Source: Mortierella alpina | Taxonomy: Eukaryota > Mortierellomycota > Mortierellomycetes > Mortierellales > Mortierellaceae | Reading direction: 5' to 3' | DNA: 64,000 nt | NCBI GenBank assembly: GCA_029449245.1 | Contig: JANATF010000007.1 | Location: forward strand, 2,046,001-2,110,000 | Part shown: piece after piece, positions 43,304-55,002 of the stretch | How the letters are laid out: each line of letters opens with the position of its first letter | Numbering within the stretch: the stretch's first letter is position 1 | Program-made: the position numbers and the translations under genes | Notes under the pieces: generated by a model | The model's database searches: none | Told to the model about the DNA's origin: nothing | The model's input: only the letters and a program-made list of their open reading frames with translations

Positions 43304-43587
43304 GGTGAATGTGGAGGTGGTGGAAGAAGAGGAATGGATGGAGGGCCGTCTTTTTGTGTTTTTCCACTCAGGAAAATAGAATGACGTACAAACGTACGTG
43401 CAAGTCACTTTGGTGCCTATCAAAAAGAGCGCCCTGCTTCCTTGCATGCCGCCCACTTCCGTCCTTCTGCATCTCCTCCACGACGTGTCAGGACTGACAG
43501 CCTCACCACTCATCAACGACGCATCTGGAGCCAGGCGTCGACCACACCTCTCGGAAACAAAAAGCAAATCACAGACGCATCTGGCTC
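43304..43587. promoter_or_regulatory. 284-bp bidirectional promoter region
   Basis: This is all the sequence between the start codons of the Asp-tRNA synthetase and UBAC2-like genes. No TATA box was seen on either strand. Confidence 0.45.
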
Positions 43588-45097
43588 ATGTTGGCGGCAG
43601 GACCATCGGGTACAAAGACGCAAGACAAACGCATACTGCCGTAAAAGTGACTCGACTCCGAGTCGAGGTGACTCTTGTCTGACAACGCTAACGGCCGACT
43701 CCGCCGCCTTTTTCTTCGGGGCCCTCCGACTAGGATTCTATAATGCCCCAACGACCAAGGCCATGCTCTTGATCGTAGGAGGACTGTCGCTTGTCTCCTC
43801 GATATTCCAGATCAAGACGAGCTTCCACCTACAGCTCGTGCCTCACCTCACAACGCATCACCAGGTACAGTCAATATTCCTCTCACGTCAGTGATCATGT
43901 CTCTAGATCGCACTGAGTAACCCCGAAGGTCTCCCTTTTTCTGGCATGGCTTGAATGAATAGTTCTGGCGTCTCATATCCTCCCATTTCGCGTTCGCCTC
44001 GTCCCCCGAGATACTCTTCGGTGGATTGATAATTTACCACCTCAGGATAATAGAACGACTCTTTGGACCTGCCAAATATGTGGTACGTGCAAGCAGCAGT
44101 CAGTTGTCAGTTTTTTTTCTTTTTTTTCTCTTTTTTGCTTATGGCCAGTCTTATGATCTTTGCTCACGCAAAGCATACTCCCTGCTCACTTTCGGCGTCG
44201 CCTTGTTTTATTATCTAGGCCTTTATCTTTGTGTCTGCTGTTCTGTGCACGCTCCTCAACATAGCCGCGCTTGTTACAGGAAGTGCCTTGGGGCTGAATG
44301 TCCTGCCAGCAGGCCCGTACGGCGTACTCTTCTCTGCCCTATACCAATTTTACACGCTTATTCCAGTGATGTACGAGTTCAAGATCTTTGGGATCGCGTT
44401 CCCAGACAAGATCTTCATGTATGTCCTTGCTGGACAGGTAAGTCAATTCCTTTATTCATGCCCCAGTTCTTTGAGGCGTATCGACGTTATTGGTCGTCTA
44501 ACCATGGTCTTAAAAACTACCCCTTCTCCCCTATAAACCTACCTTGTGGCAGCTTGTGCTCTCGCATTTTCCTGGATCAGTAGCCTCTGCAGCATGCGGC
44601 CTTTTAGCTGGAGCCATCTACAGGAGCGATTTTGCTGGGACAAGGCGCTGGAGATTCCCGAAATCAGTGATGCGACTTGCGGAACGTTTCTTGCTTCCTC
44701 TATTTTCATCCTCACCTGCCATCCGATCCACAGCAACCACATTCGAAAGTCGATCGCACACAAGGGCTTCAGATCGGCCAGCACAAGCGATGAGAGTTAG
44801 TCCAGCTCCACGAGGATTTGCGTTTTCCGGATTCTTTCTACAAATCCTGAATATTAACACAGAGCATTGTGTACCAAATAGGAGTATCTGGATGTGCTCT
44901 CGACGGGAGGGGCGCCTCAGGGCGGAACTCCTCAGCCGCCGTCAGAGGAACAAGTGGCGACGCTTCAGGCGATCTTTACATCAGCAACACGAGAGCAAGC
45001 CATCGAGGCGCTGAATTCGGCCAACAATAATCTTGAGGGCGCGGTGCAGTTCCTACTAGATAGCCCGTCCAATGCACCTCCAGCCCCACCGTCGTAA
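43588..45097 (+). CDS. UBAC2/Dsc2-like rhomboid pseudoprotease with UBA domain
   Basis: Six exons, 43588-43609 (22 nt), 43734-43864, 43963-44082, 44219-44437, 44553-44795 and 44882-45097, in phase; 316 residues. The tiny first exon gives MLAAGPSG and joins to [12 protein letters not shown], which matches the start of the UBAC2 family. Four to five membrane segments follow, including [20 protein letters not shown] and [20 protein letters not shown]. The last 45 residues form a UBA domain ([20 protein letters not shown]). No catalytic rhomboid Ser/His pair is apparent. By family knowledge such proteins are ER or Golgi subunits of membrane ubiquitin-ligase complexes (ERAD, fungal Dsc). The fifth donor is the weaker GTTAGT. 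Confidence 0.85.
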
Positions 45098-45360
45098 ACA
45101 AAGACTGGCCCTTGTGTTTTTTGAATGCTGCTGCGGTGGATCGTATGGCTAGGGAACACTCTGTGTCCAGTCGTGATCAGCGAATCGGCTGCAAGTCACG
45201 ATCACGTCTTTGTATGAAGGTGACTCAAGAGAGTTTATTTTCTAGCTCTTTAACCAGCACTCCATCCCTCTTGCTTCTCTCCTCATTCGCTTGCACATCA
45301 CTCTCCACACCAACAGCAACAGCAACAGCAACAAACCACAACAACAAAAGCAACCTCACC

Positions 45361-47683
45361 ATGGCCACCAGACATATCACCCCTGCTGCAGGAGTGCGCC
45401 CCGAACAGGCGCCTCTTGGCTCTTGCGTTCCTAATGTGCCCCATGCCATCTCTGTTAGTCTGCCCACATTCAAAGACAATGTCGACTACGAAGAGGGCGC
45501 TCCTAGAGTCGTCAACGCCATGGTCTCGGGCTACCCGCGCTTCTTTGTTTCCTTGAAGGTCAAAGAGGTAAGCCCTTCTTTCCTTGCCTTGGCAGACGCA
45601 TAGTCTACAAAGCCGATCGCCCATACCCTGCACATCTTGAAAGGACCTGTTACACCAAAAAACACAAAAAAGAAAGGAAACACACAACTAAGCAACCTTT
45701 GTCTTCTCCAGCTCATCGCAGTCTGCGAGAAAAAGTTTGGCAAGCCCACAGAGGCATCGTTTCTGTGGCCCTCTCGTCGCGTTGCCGAAAGATGTCGCCA
45801 CTTTGTTGAACGTTATTACGTTCCCACCATCGCAACAGATGATTCAACTCCGACACCCCGCCCGCCCGCCGCCGCCGGATCTGCTGCTGTCAGTGCGTCG
45901 TCCGCTGCGATTGTCAGGATTGTCGAGTTCACGATCCAATCGCCAGCCTCGGAATTGAAGCCTGGTGGCATGAAGCAGGTCAAGATCTTCGCGACCTTCT
46001 TCCCCAGTGATGCGTATTCGATCGCGAAGCAGTTCTGGCAGCATGCTGGCGAAATCGTAACATCGCGTCAGGCTGCTCACTGTTTGCGATGGCTGACTCT
46101 CAAGGCGGAGGAGGATCAACGCGAGGCTGCCGTTGCCAACGGCGCGATCCGCTTGCCCAGAGGGAATCGGCACTATGCTGCTGCCAAGCCATCATCCCCC
46201 GCCCCGGTCTCCTCCCATGCTGGAGACATCAGCGCAGGGGTGGATGCGATTCAACTGCAGGACGAAGAAGACAAGCCTGTGGAGGAGGCGGACGGGATCG
46301 ACAGTCGCGATTATGAAGTGTACGTGGAGGAGCGCTATGGACGCAACTTGGATCTGTCGTTTGCGCCCAAGGCCAAGGTGGCTCTTCGACGCCGCATTGC
46401 CTCGCAGGTCGCTCACCACGCTGGGTCTGGATGGACAGGCACTGGGGAGTATGTGACTGAGGAGGACGTGTATTTGTATCCCACGGGCATGGCAGCCATC
46501 TATAATGCCCACAGGATCGCACTGACATTGTTTCCGATGCGCAAGTCTATTTGTTTTGGATTTCCGTATACGGATTCGCTCAAGGTCCTTCAAAAGTTTG
46601 GGCCAGGGTGTTACTTTTACGGCCGCGGCGAGGACGAGGACATTGATCTACTTGAAAAGGAGGTCCTTGAGCGGACTTTGGGAGAGAATGTCGCAGAGGA
46701 GGACAGGATCTTGGCTGTGTTTTGCGAGTTTCCGTCCAATCCATTGCTCAAGTCGTCAAACCTGGTGCGACTGGGTGAGCTTGCAGACAAGTACGGATTC
46801 ATGATCATCGTGGACGAGACGCTGGGAAACTTTGTGAACGTGCGTATTCTGGAGTATGCGGACATTGTGGTCTCCTCGCTCTCCAAGATCTTTAGTGGCG
46901 ACAGCAACGTCATGGGCGGAAGGTAAGAGAAACCCTCATCGGAGGCATCGCACGAATAGCTGTGACTCGCGTAGTTTATGGATGAACGTTGCACTAACCT
47001 CCACTCCTTCCACCCTTTGAATGTACGTACATCAGCTTGGTACTGAACCCGCAGAGACAGTTCTATGCAGGACTGAAGGCATCCTTGGGCCGCGAGTACG
47101 AGGATCTGATGTGGGTCGAGGATGCCATCTTTATGGAACGGAACTCGCGCACGTTCCAGAAGCGCATTGCTCGCGTTGACGACAACACCGAGGCTCTCTG
47201 CGAATATCTGCGCTCCCACCCCAAAGGTAATCGCCGATTCTCTATCCTCTTGTGGATATACTTTATACTTTGTGTGAATCTATTGAGCTCTGAGCTCACA
47301 ACTCTTTTGTTTTTTTTGTCTTGTTCTGCGCGGTGCTTCCAGTCAAGGACGTGTTCTACCCCAAGTACGTGACCATGGCCAATTATCTGACGCACAAGGT
47401 GGAGGGAGCCGGGTACGGCGGACTGTTCTCGGTGCTGTTCAAGGCTGAGCATGGTGCGGAGCAGTTCTTTGACGCACTGCCGTTCTACAAGGGTCCGTCT
47501 CTGGGCACGAATTTCACATTGGCATGCCCGTATACCATTCTGGCGCACTACTTTGAGCTGGACTGGGCTGCTGAATTTGGAATTGAGCGCAACCTGATCC
47601 GCGTGGCTGTTGGACTTGAGGACCGTGAGGTGCTGCTGCAAGGGTTCAAGGAGGCCCTGGACGCCATTACACCGGACGCATAG
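45361..47683 (+). CDS. Cystathionine gamma-synthase
   Basis: Four exons, 45361-45567, 45712-46922, 47036-47226 and 47343-47683, in phase; 649 residues, similar to fungal STR2/met-7 proteins. It makes cystathionine from cysteine and an O-acylated homoserine in transsulfuration toward methionine. The PLP-binding lysine is K461 in [18 protein letters not shown]. Other marks of the Cys/Met PLP family are [15 protein letters not shown], the segment [13 protein letters not shown] and [12 protein letters not shown]. The first 250 residues are a fungal-type extension with an Ala/Pro/Ser-rich insert near 110-130 and an acidic linker near 240-260. The start ACCATGG is an optimal context. It lies 263 bp downstream of the UBAC2-like gene on the same strand. 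Confidence 0.9.
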
Positions 47684-48109
47684 ATACCTGTTTAATCTTA
47701 GAGGAGAAGTTGTACTGCACTGTCGTAACAGTCGTATGTCGCCTTGAGCGGCAGGTGTGTCGCACACTACCTACATGTAATGGACTCTCTCGGCGCAAAG
47801 GGAAAACCTTGATCGGGGCCAGTGGCTTTTGTGCGGTGCGGCGCTTTTGCCGATGACAGACAGGGCGAGCCCATTCGTCAGCGCAGCCTTGTTCTATTGA
47901 CTCATCCGCATCGCTGGTTGCCACCAACACTCCTTTTCCCCTCTTCCCATCTCTGTTCTCTCGTTCTCTCGCCCACTCGCTTTCTCGCAAACACCCATCA
48001 ACAGCGAGCCTCATTCACCGGATACAGGAGCCCACTGCCCAGGAAGAACCATTGTCAAATCCTCACCCATCCTCACCCATCCACCATCCACACCCATAGC
48101 CAGCCAGCC
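47684..48109. other. Spacer upstream of riboflavin kinase
   Basis: No gene seen. The right part is CT-rich and then shows repeated CTCACCCATC units just before the ATG; it is probably the promoter and leader of riboflavin kinase. Confidence 0.5.
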
Positions 48110-48927
48110 ATGACCACCGCTACAGCCACTCCTTCCTCCGCTCGGCCAAAGATCGTGGGAGGCCCCACGCTGGAGAAGCCCTTTCCCCTCAAGATGTCTG
48201 GCACCGTCATCAAGGGATTTGGCAGAGGCAGCAAGGATCTGGGCATCCCCACGGGTGCGTATCTACGGGTCCTTCCTTGCCTAGTGCCTTCCCTTGCTTT
48301 CGCCCCACCTCGTGTCGCTTGACTAAACATCCCTGTCCTCGCTCCTCGCCTTGCTTATCTCTAGCCAACTTGCCCGAACAAGCGATCGAAGCACAGGAGA
48401 AGCACATGGAAACAGGAATCTATTACGGCTGGGCACAGGTCGTTGTCAAGAACAAGCCTGAGCACAACTCGACATCGACGACTCTTTCAACAACCGCAGA
48501 ATCCGCCTCGTCCTCAACGTCGTCATTAGCGACCCACTGTCCCGCCACCGTATACCCTATGGTCATGTCCCTTGGCTGGAACCCATTCTACAAAAACGAG
48601 AAAAAGTCGGCCGAGGTTCATATCATGCACAATTTTCATCGGGACTTTTATGGCGATGAGCTCCGGGTCGTTGTCCTGGGGTATATCCGCCCAGAGCTGG
48701 ATTACACCACTCTTGGTAACAAAAAGAGACCGACCTTCTTTGGAAAAGGTTAAAGCTATCCAGCTCGATCGCTCACTCTTTCCTTTCTCTCTCTCTTGTT
48801 CTCGTATCTATGACTAATAGAGGCATTGATCGCAGATATCAACACGGACATTGAGGTGGCACACCGGTCTCTTGCTAGACCCGACTATGCTGCGTTCAAG
48901 GAGGACCCACTTTTTTTGCAGCTTTAA
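48110..48927 (+). CDS. FMN1: Riboflavin kinase
   Basis: Three exons, 48110-48254, 48365-48715 and 48821-48927, in phase; 200 residues. It phosphorylates riboflavin to FMN with ATP. The flavokinase motif [19 protein letters not shown] is formed across intron 1. The segment [11 protein letters not shown] is followed by [19 protein letters not shown], which carries the catalytic Glu. The C-terminal helix [19 protein letters not shown] closes the fold. A Ser/Thr-rich loop of about 30 residues near 78-108 is an insert relative to the yeast enzyme. The protein is monofunctional, with no FAD synthetase domain. Donor 1 is GTGCGT, which is weaker than usual for this window. Confidence 0.92.
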
Positions 48928-49282
48928 ACACCCGTCTCAGTCCTTCTGTGCAAAGCATCTTTTTTTTTGTGGGGGGGGGTTGACTCTAGACACGACCCTC
49001 AGGACATTGTTACAGCTGGAGATTAAAAAGAGACACATCACCATAATTCAGCTGCGGTATCAAAGTGGAATGTCGAATTACCCACGCGCTTCGTGTTATC
49101 TGGCTCGTTCCTCTGTGAGAAGACGTGGAGGATCGTTTTCAATCGCTCCAGGCAATGCTTTACGAATGGCTTTATAATTATAAAGGCATCTCTCATCATA
49201 CGAATATGTACACACACGCCAGAGGACTAACAAATTAACGACCCCTGGCTGCTGCTGCTACTACTGCTGTATTCTGCTCTCA
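48928..49282. other. Convergent spacer between riboflavin kinase and kelch gene
   Basis: No gene seen. It contains a T run and a G9 run near 48961-48980 and should hold the 3' UTRs of both neighbours. Confidence 0.55.
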
Positions 49283-51370
49283 TCACGGCAGAATCGCCTG
49301 CGGGGCGCCTGGCACGGGTGCTATCTCCTCCGATCCAAAACCGAGCCCACCTTGGGGAGCACTCACAGATCGCTTTCCTCCAGTCATGGACGCAACCGCA
49401 GTGTTGACAGAGTCATTCGTAGAGAGCATGGACGTATGCTTCATTCCGTACGAGTCGTGATACGGTTCATCCTCGTTAAGGTTCGATCCTGCGGGTCTTA
49501 CCAGCACCTTGTAGGACCCTGCAGGTGTGTCGGCGCTAACACTGTTCGCCGCTGTGGTTGTCTGTGCAGGCGTGCCTAGCTCACTCGATGAGGCGGGCGG
49601 TGGAGGGTAGTAGATGCTAGGAATCCCTGATCCTGCTGCTGCTGCTGTCGCTGCTGCACTGTCTCCGTCGACGTAATGCATTTCACCCATCTGCGGTGAG
49701 GGCTGATAGTACTGCTGCTGATGGAATTGTTCAGGGTAGTCGTAGCCTGGTTGGTGGTGTGGTGCCGTGTATCCATCGGTGTTGGGTGGGTATTGTCCCT
49801 GCGGGTAGTAATACGCGTAGTCTGGTGCAGGGGTCGATTGGAGTGTCGGGTCGTAGCCCGATGCTGCTGCATGGGCTGGAGGAGGTCCACCGTGGGGTGG
49901 TGGGTCAGACTTTGGAGGCGCCGTACCCGTACCAGACTCTACCTCGGCGATGTCGGTCTTGTCACCAGCGGCTTTTGGCCTCATGCGTCTGATGATCACA
50001 AGTGTGCCAATCAGGACCATTAGAGCAGCAACAGCACCGGCGATGCCGACGATGGCACCGGTTGACAAGCTTCCAGACTTGGGACCCGTGGCTGAGTCGC
50101 CTCCTCCGGGGTTAGTCATGGCTACTGAGGGTGTGTAGGATGTGACCCATGATTTTTGTGAAAGAGAGAGCAAGAGAAGGGCTTCGGATCCTGAAGGCAC
50201 TCCGCCGGCGTTGCTGTCGTAAAAGCCTCCCCAGATGATAAACGTATCGTCGACGATGGTGCATGCGGCGTAGCCGCGTCCTTTACCAGAGTAAGGGACT
50301 TGAGTCCAAGTCCAGGTCCTTGTGTCCAGGATGAAGGCGTTGGGATCGGCAGTGGTACTACCCGTGTTGTATCCTCCAAAGATGGCGACGAGTGAGCCAT
50401 CCGCGTCTAGGACAGGTAAAGGTATAGCACGTTCGTTGATTAGGGGGGAAACACAAAACGCGACAGCTGTTGGCGCAGAAGACCATTTCTTCATGAACTT
50501 ACTGCTGGCAGCACAATGGGAGGTACGTGCGTAGGGTGACCACCCAAGTGTTTGCTACGAAAAAAAAAAAAAAAAAGGGAGACAAGGATATGGATGAGAT
50601 CCCTTATTCTCTTGAAAACAAAAAGGGACCTTCGCTCGCCAAAGCTCAATGTGCTTTACCTGAGTGGACCATTCTGCCGTGTCTGGATGGAAGACCCACA
50701 AACTCTGAGGACTGACGCCCGCTATCTGACCTCCGATCACCAACATGACCGATTGACTAGGGACCCACACTGCGGCATATGTCATACTGTTCTGAGGACC
50801 CGAGGCAGGTGTGTCGACCTCGGTCAGTGCCCTTGTTGTTGGATCGTAGGTGTTGAACTGGTTGGCGACCACACGTCCTGTATTCGAGGCGTTTCCTCCC
50901 AGGATATATATCTTGTTGGCTGCAGCGTTGGTGACAGCATAGAAATCGCGCCGAGAGTTGTCCTTGAGCCCTATTGGGTTCCAAGACGACCAAGTACCCG
51001 TACGGATATCAAAGCTGTTGAGCCACGACGATGCAACCTGGTTGGCGGGTGCTGCAGTGTCACGACCAAACGTGAGGAACGTCCCGTTGTTGGCATTGAA
51101 TCCTGCAGAGTGATATGCATTGAATGGTCCTGGAGGCAGGCTTTTCCATGCCGGTTGACTCGTCGTCCAAGCCGTCGTCAAGTCCAGCGCCCACATGGAT
51201 TGGAGTAAATCATCCGCATAGGTGGCTCCTCCTTGAATGTAAAAGGTATTGCCGACTCTAGCAAATGCTGACCCTCCGCAGGGCTGTGGTTGAGCCGCTT
51301 GAGCATCTATTGACGTAAGACCGATACTTGCTCCCAGAACTAGGATGAGCGAGCAGCGTGATGTTCGCAT
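49283..51370 (-). CDS. Kelch-repeat single-pass membrane protein
   Basis: Three exons, 50660-51370, 50503-50554 and 49283-50406, in phase; 628 residues. A signal peptide (cut near residue 24-26) is followed by about six kelch-like blades, with motifs such as FYIQGGATYADDL, KIYILGGNASNTG, MLVIGGQIAG, SLVAIFGGYNTG and FIIWGGFYD. One membrane segment lies at about 370-394 (GAIVGIAGAVAALMVLIGTL), followed by IIRR and a Pro/Gln/Tyr-rich cytosolic tail of about 230 residues. Extracellular kelch propellers of this layout are common in Mortierella-like fungi, but their ligands are not known to me. A receptor or surface-adhesion role is inference. A TATATATA stretch lies about 220 bp upstream of the start. 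A broken paralogue is at 57352-60044. Confidence 0.82.
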
Positions 51371-54300
51371 ATTGTTATAAGTGAGGAATCGAATGCAAGA
51401 GAGGTAAGAGAGGGGAGTGAAAAAAGGAAGACGGAAGAGAAGGAAAGGTGGTGTTGGAGTTTCAATGCTGTGGAGAGTAGGATAAAGCAGGCGGGTCTCG
51501 GGGGATGTTTAGTGATGCCAGTACAATGCGAGGCGGAGGGGGGAGGAAGGCCAGGGGAGACAGGACAGCACGAGGGGTGGGGCTTGAAGTGATATATATA
51601 GCGCAGCTGCATAGAAAACCCTTTCTAGGTGGCAGAATGGGGCGATGAAGGCAGGACAAAAAAAAAAACGAAAAAAAAGGGTGAGGAGTAAGGTGGTATG
51701 CTTACACACCACGAACTCTGTGCAGTCAACAGCAAAGGTACGAGGTGGTGGTATATCGGTGAGTGTGACCAAATCGCAGAAGACGCGAAGGAAAGAAATC
51801 TTTTTTTGGATTCGAGGTCATCGTTTGGATTTCTTGGAAGGGGCGCTCACTGCCCAACGCAGCATAGCCCGCTCTGTTCTTGAGGCTGGTGGATGTACTC
51901 GTGCATCGCCATTGGTCTAGGTGCGGGCAAAGGAAGGGACAACAGCAGCGTATAAATATACCACAAAAAAACTGACGACCTTGCGTGTGCCAAAGTTGAC
52001 TTGGAAGCCGCTTGCTATGAGCGCGTGGGATGGCATAGCAGGAGCTTCAGTCCCCGACGCAGCAATTGAAAGTCGGCCGTTTAGGAGATACATGGCATGG
52101 CCGATTATCGAGAAAGAATTAGGGCGAGAGGGCGATCGAGAGTACATGGAAGGGGATAGTCTCGTCTGTCTCTCGGTGTTGACTGACTTTCCTCCAAACT
52201 GTAATGCCACGCATGGCACACATTAGGACGCCTGCAAAGTCATCTCGCACTCGCCATGTTCGAATCACACATACAGTGCACACCTCCGAAACGAACGTGT
52301 TGTCCTCTCTTTCTGGCATTGCATGGGCAACGAGCAATGGGCCTGCAGGCATTCTTTTCACCGAAGCACACGTGTAGGCGAAAGGGTCTTCAGCAGGTAC
52401 AAAGACATATTGTGTTTCTCATGATCAGCCAATCACAGCTTCTGAGTATTCCTTTCAGCTCACCATCGTCCATGCTTTTCCTCGGTGCCAACGAAGGCAG
52501 CGACCACAGCAGCAAGCGCACTTGAACCCAGACCACTAGGATACCTTGAAAATCGCAGGCGCTGACGCTATCTACTGTAGCACAGTACGTACCTTCCTGG
52601 GGTAAGTCAACCAGACGACTACGTGCCTGGTCCTTATCAACAGAAATGTTCTGAACAGATACAGTACAGTACGTGAGTACTGGAGAGCACTGTCCGCAGC
52701 GCATCTGCAAGACTAGTGGGATCGTTCGCTCAGTAAGACCAATTCACTGCTTTGCTTCTTGGTCTCACTGAAGCCCTGCCCCTGTTCCAGGCATGTAGGG
52801 AGCAAGATGACCTCCACGGAAATCTGAAACAAACGGCTCGCGAAAAACGTTTGAGTTCCAGCACGTCTCTTATCGGCCTGGAGCGTGTTTGCTTGAGTCT
52901 GATGTACTCTTCCCTGCCAATATTTTTCTTTTCATTTGAGCAGTTATCTCTCCACTGTTTCCCACCTAGTGTTCAACGCCAGTAGGTCGTGGCGCACGAA
53001 AACATGTTAATATTGTCGTTTAAGAGAGCATGAATATTTTTGCTTTGGCGTCGCGCGAAGAATGCTCACATCTGATATCAGCTCAGCCTTTGAGACGGAC
53101 ATGAGGGGTTGGCGTAACGAATTGAGTGGGCAGTTTTCCATCTTTGGGAATCGCTCTGCTTCGCGGCAGTTCTTGAAAAAAGAAATGGATCTGGACATCG
53201 TTCTTCGCTCCTCGCATGCTTTTTTTTCTATGAGAGTTATGGAAGGTTGTCTAGAAGCAGCAGAGCCTGCGATCCGTACCGTGTAGGTAATGAGATTTTT
53301 GCGTCAATCTGCTTTCACTGAGGTTTTGACGCACACAGAGAAAGGCACTCGACCTGAAATGACCTCTGAAGGAGGTGACCCTACACGTTATTATTAATAT
53401 TGACGATCCTCACACAACAATTGGAATTCATTGCTGATCGAAATGAATTGCTCGGGGTGTAAGGCATGTTCGATGCTGCTCCACGCGTTCCGTTGATGAT
53501 CACGATGCTTGAGAAGCGTAACTGTAAACCTTTCCGTAAACACACTACTGTAGTCTTTACGCGCTCAAACAAACAAGCATGGCAAACATGGTGGGGACAC
53601 CCCTGAGACCCTGCAAAAAGGTGCTTTCTTCAAGCGGCAATTTTGTACAGTAGACACTTTATCATTATTAACATGAGTGAACTGTTTAGGTGGGTTTAGC
53701 GCCATGGTAAAAATACACATTTATATTTATCTTGCGTGGGCCATGGTCGACGCATATGCGGACATCGTTACTGGCTGTAGGGGTGTGTTTTTTTTGTTTT
53801 TTGTTTTTTTTTTGAAGGAGCCCAGTGCTTTATTCAATGTTCCGAGCCTTTGTTCATTCAGGAACTGACCTTGGCTGTGGACATTGGGTCAACATCGCTC
53901 TTTCACTCTTCTCCAATTTGGGTTAGAGTGACCCGCAACAACTTTTTGCATGCTCTATTTGCAGCGACAGCAATTTATTGTGTCCTGTGGAGAGCACAAT
54001 CTCCCGTAGAACTTTATGTAGTCAGCGGGTTTTTTCAGGCAGGCTGAAGCCGACAAACTGCTTTAGGCAGCAGGCAGCAGTGTGGACAATCCTTGAAGCG
54101 GCGGACCCTCTCGATTCTCAACCGTTCATTCGTCCTCCTGCTGAGCATCTCCAAAAAAACAAAATTGGGCTCACTTCTCGCTCATCCTACCCTACACTGT
54201 TCAGGTACATGTGTACAGGAGGCATTTCGCACAAAGGGGTGGAAGGAATGCAAAGCGAAACCGAACCGCCTTATTGCCAGCGGCAACACCCTCGCTGGTG

Positions 54301-54462
54301 AAGTACTGCAGTGGGGTAACAGGAGCACCCGCTACCTGATTGTATAAAATGGAGCTCGATGCCCGTCAGTTTTGTTTCCTTAAGTCACACTTCCCCTTCC
54401 AACAAAGCAGCTCAAACGCCTCTCTCATACCCCAATCCCTAACCAACCCTAACTTAACCATC
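51371..54462. other. 3.1-kb spacer upstream of the LysM gene
   Basis: No ORF here shows a domain or a convincing exon structure. The left 250 bases are the leader and promoter of the kelch gene, with (TA)n near 51592-51600. The right part contains the TATA box of the LysM gene. The middle, 52250-54200, is AT-richer than its surroundings and has only short unrelated ORFs; I see no terminal repeats or transposase remnants. Confidence 0.5.
54343..54348 (+). promoter_or_regulatory. TATA box of the LysM gene
   Basis: TATAAA in the context TTGTATAAAATGG, 115 bp before the ATG at 54463. It is one of two clear TATA boxes in the window, both before genes for small secreted proteins. Confidence 0.7.
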
Positions 54463-55002
54463 ATGAAGTTCTCCGCCACCCTTCTCGTCCTCGCTGCCGT
54501 CGCCTCCCAGGCCATGGCTGTCGTCCCCAAGCCCATCAAGGAGTGCACCCACACCGTCGTTGTCAAGCCGACCGACACTGGCTGCGAGCAGTTCGCTGCC
54601 GCCAACAAGATCACCTTCAAGCAACTCTTGGCCTGGAACTACAGGTTGAGCCCCAAGTGCGACAACTTGGATGTTAACGAGCCCATGTGCGTTTCCATTA
54701 CGCCCACCAAGCCCACCAAGAAGCCCGAGGTCCCCAAGAAGCAGCCCGAGGTTCCCAAGAAGAAGCCCACCCACCCCAAGAAGCCCACCCACCCCAAGAA
54801 GCCTACTCCCCCCAAGAAGCCCACTCCCCCCAAGAAGGAGAAGAGGGATCTGAAGGACAAGAAGCCCAAGCACCCCAAGAAGCCCACCCACCCCAAGAAG
54901 CCCACCCACCCCAAGAAGCCTACCCACCCCAAGAAGCCCGAGCACCCCAAGCCCGTTGCCCCTAAGCCCGTTGCCCCTAAGCCCGTTGCCCCCAAGGTTT
55001 AA
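54463..55002 (+). CDS. Secreted LysM-domain protein with Lys/Pro/His repeat tail
   Basis: Single exon, 179 residues. A signal peptide MKFSATLLVLAAVASQAMA is followed by one LysM-like domain (about 26-79): it starts CTHTVVVKPTDTGCEQFAAA, continues ITFKQLLAWN and ends with NEPMCVSIT, with four Cys likely forming two disulfides as in secreted fungal LysM proteins. The rest is a tail of repeated PKKPTH, PKKPTP and PKPVA units. A dibasic KEKRD in the tail could be a Kex2 cut site. LysM domains bind chitin or peptidoglycan fragments; here a role at the cell wall or in shielding chitin from other organisms is inference. The start is the ATG at 54463, directly before the signal peptide and 115 bp after a TATA box; the frame is open further upstream but without a signal sequence. 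Confidence 0.85.
   Translation: MKFSATLLVLAAVASQAMAVVPKPIKECTHTVVVKPTDTGCEQFAAANKITFKQLLAWNYRLSPKCDNLDVNEPMCVSITPTKPTKKPEVPKKQPEVPKKKPTHPKKPTHPKKPTPPKKPTPPKKEKRDLKDKKPKHPKKPTHPKKPTHPKKPTHPKKPEHPKPVAPKPVAPKPVAPKV

Noticed and set aside
43442-43894. 150-codon ORF as the start of the UBAC2-like gene
   Set aside because: Its first 95 codons are unlike the family; a 22-nt exon at 43588 spliced to 43734 gives the expected short N-terminus.
52256-53286. Short ORFs in the 3.1-kb spacer (52256-52525, 52390-52710, 53062-53286)
   Set aside because: No domains, no joining splice sites and no strand bias; treated as chance ORFs.
54436-54460. CCCTAAC/CCCTAACTTAACC resembling telomere repeats
   Set aside because: Only three imperfect units in the leader of the LysM gene; too short and degenerate to call an interstitial telomere.
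54454-54995. Minus-strand Gly/Leu-rich ORFs opposite the LysM gene
   Set aside because: They mirror the Lys/Pro repeats; the plus strand has a signal peptide, LysM motifs and a TATA box.
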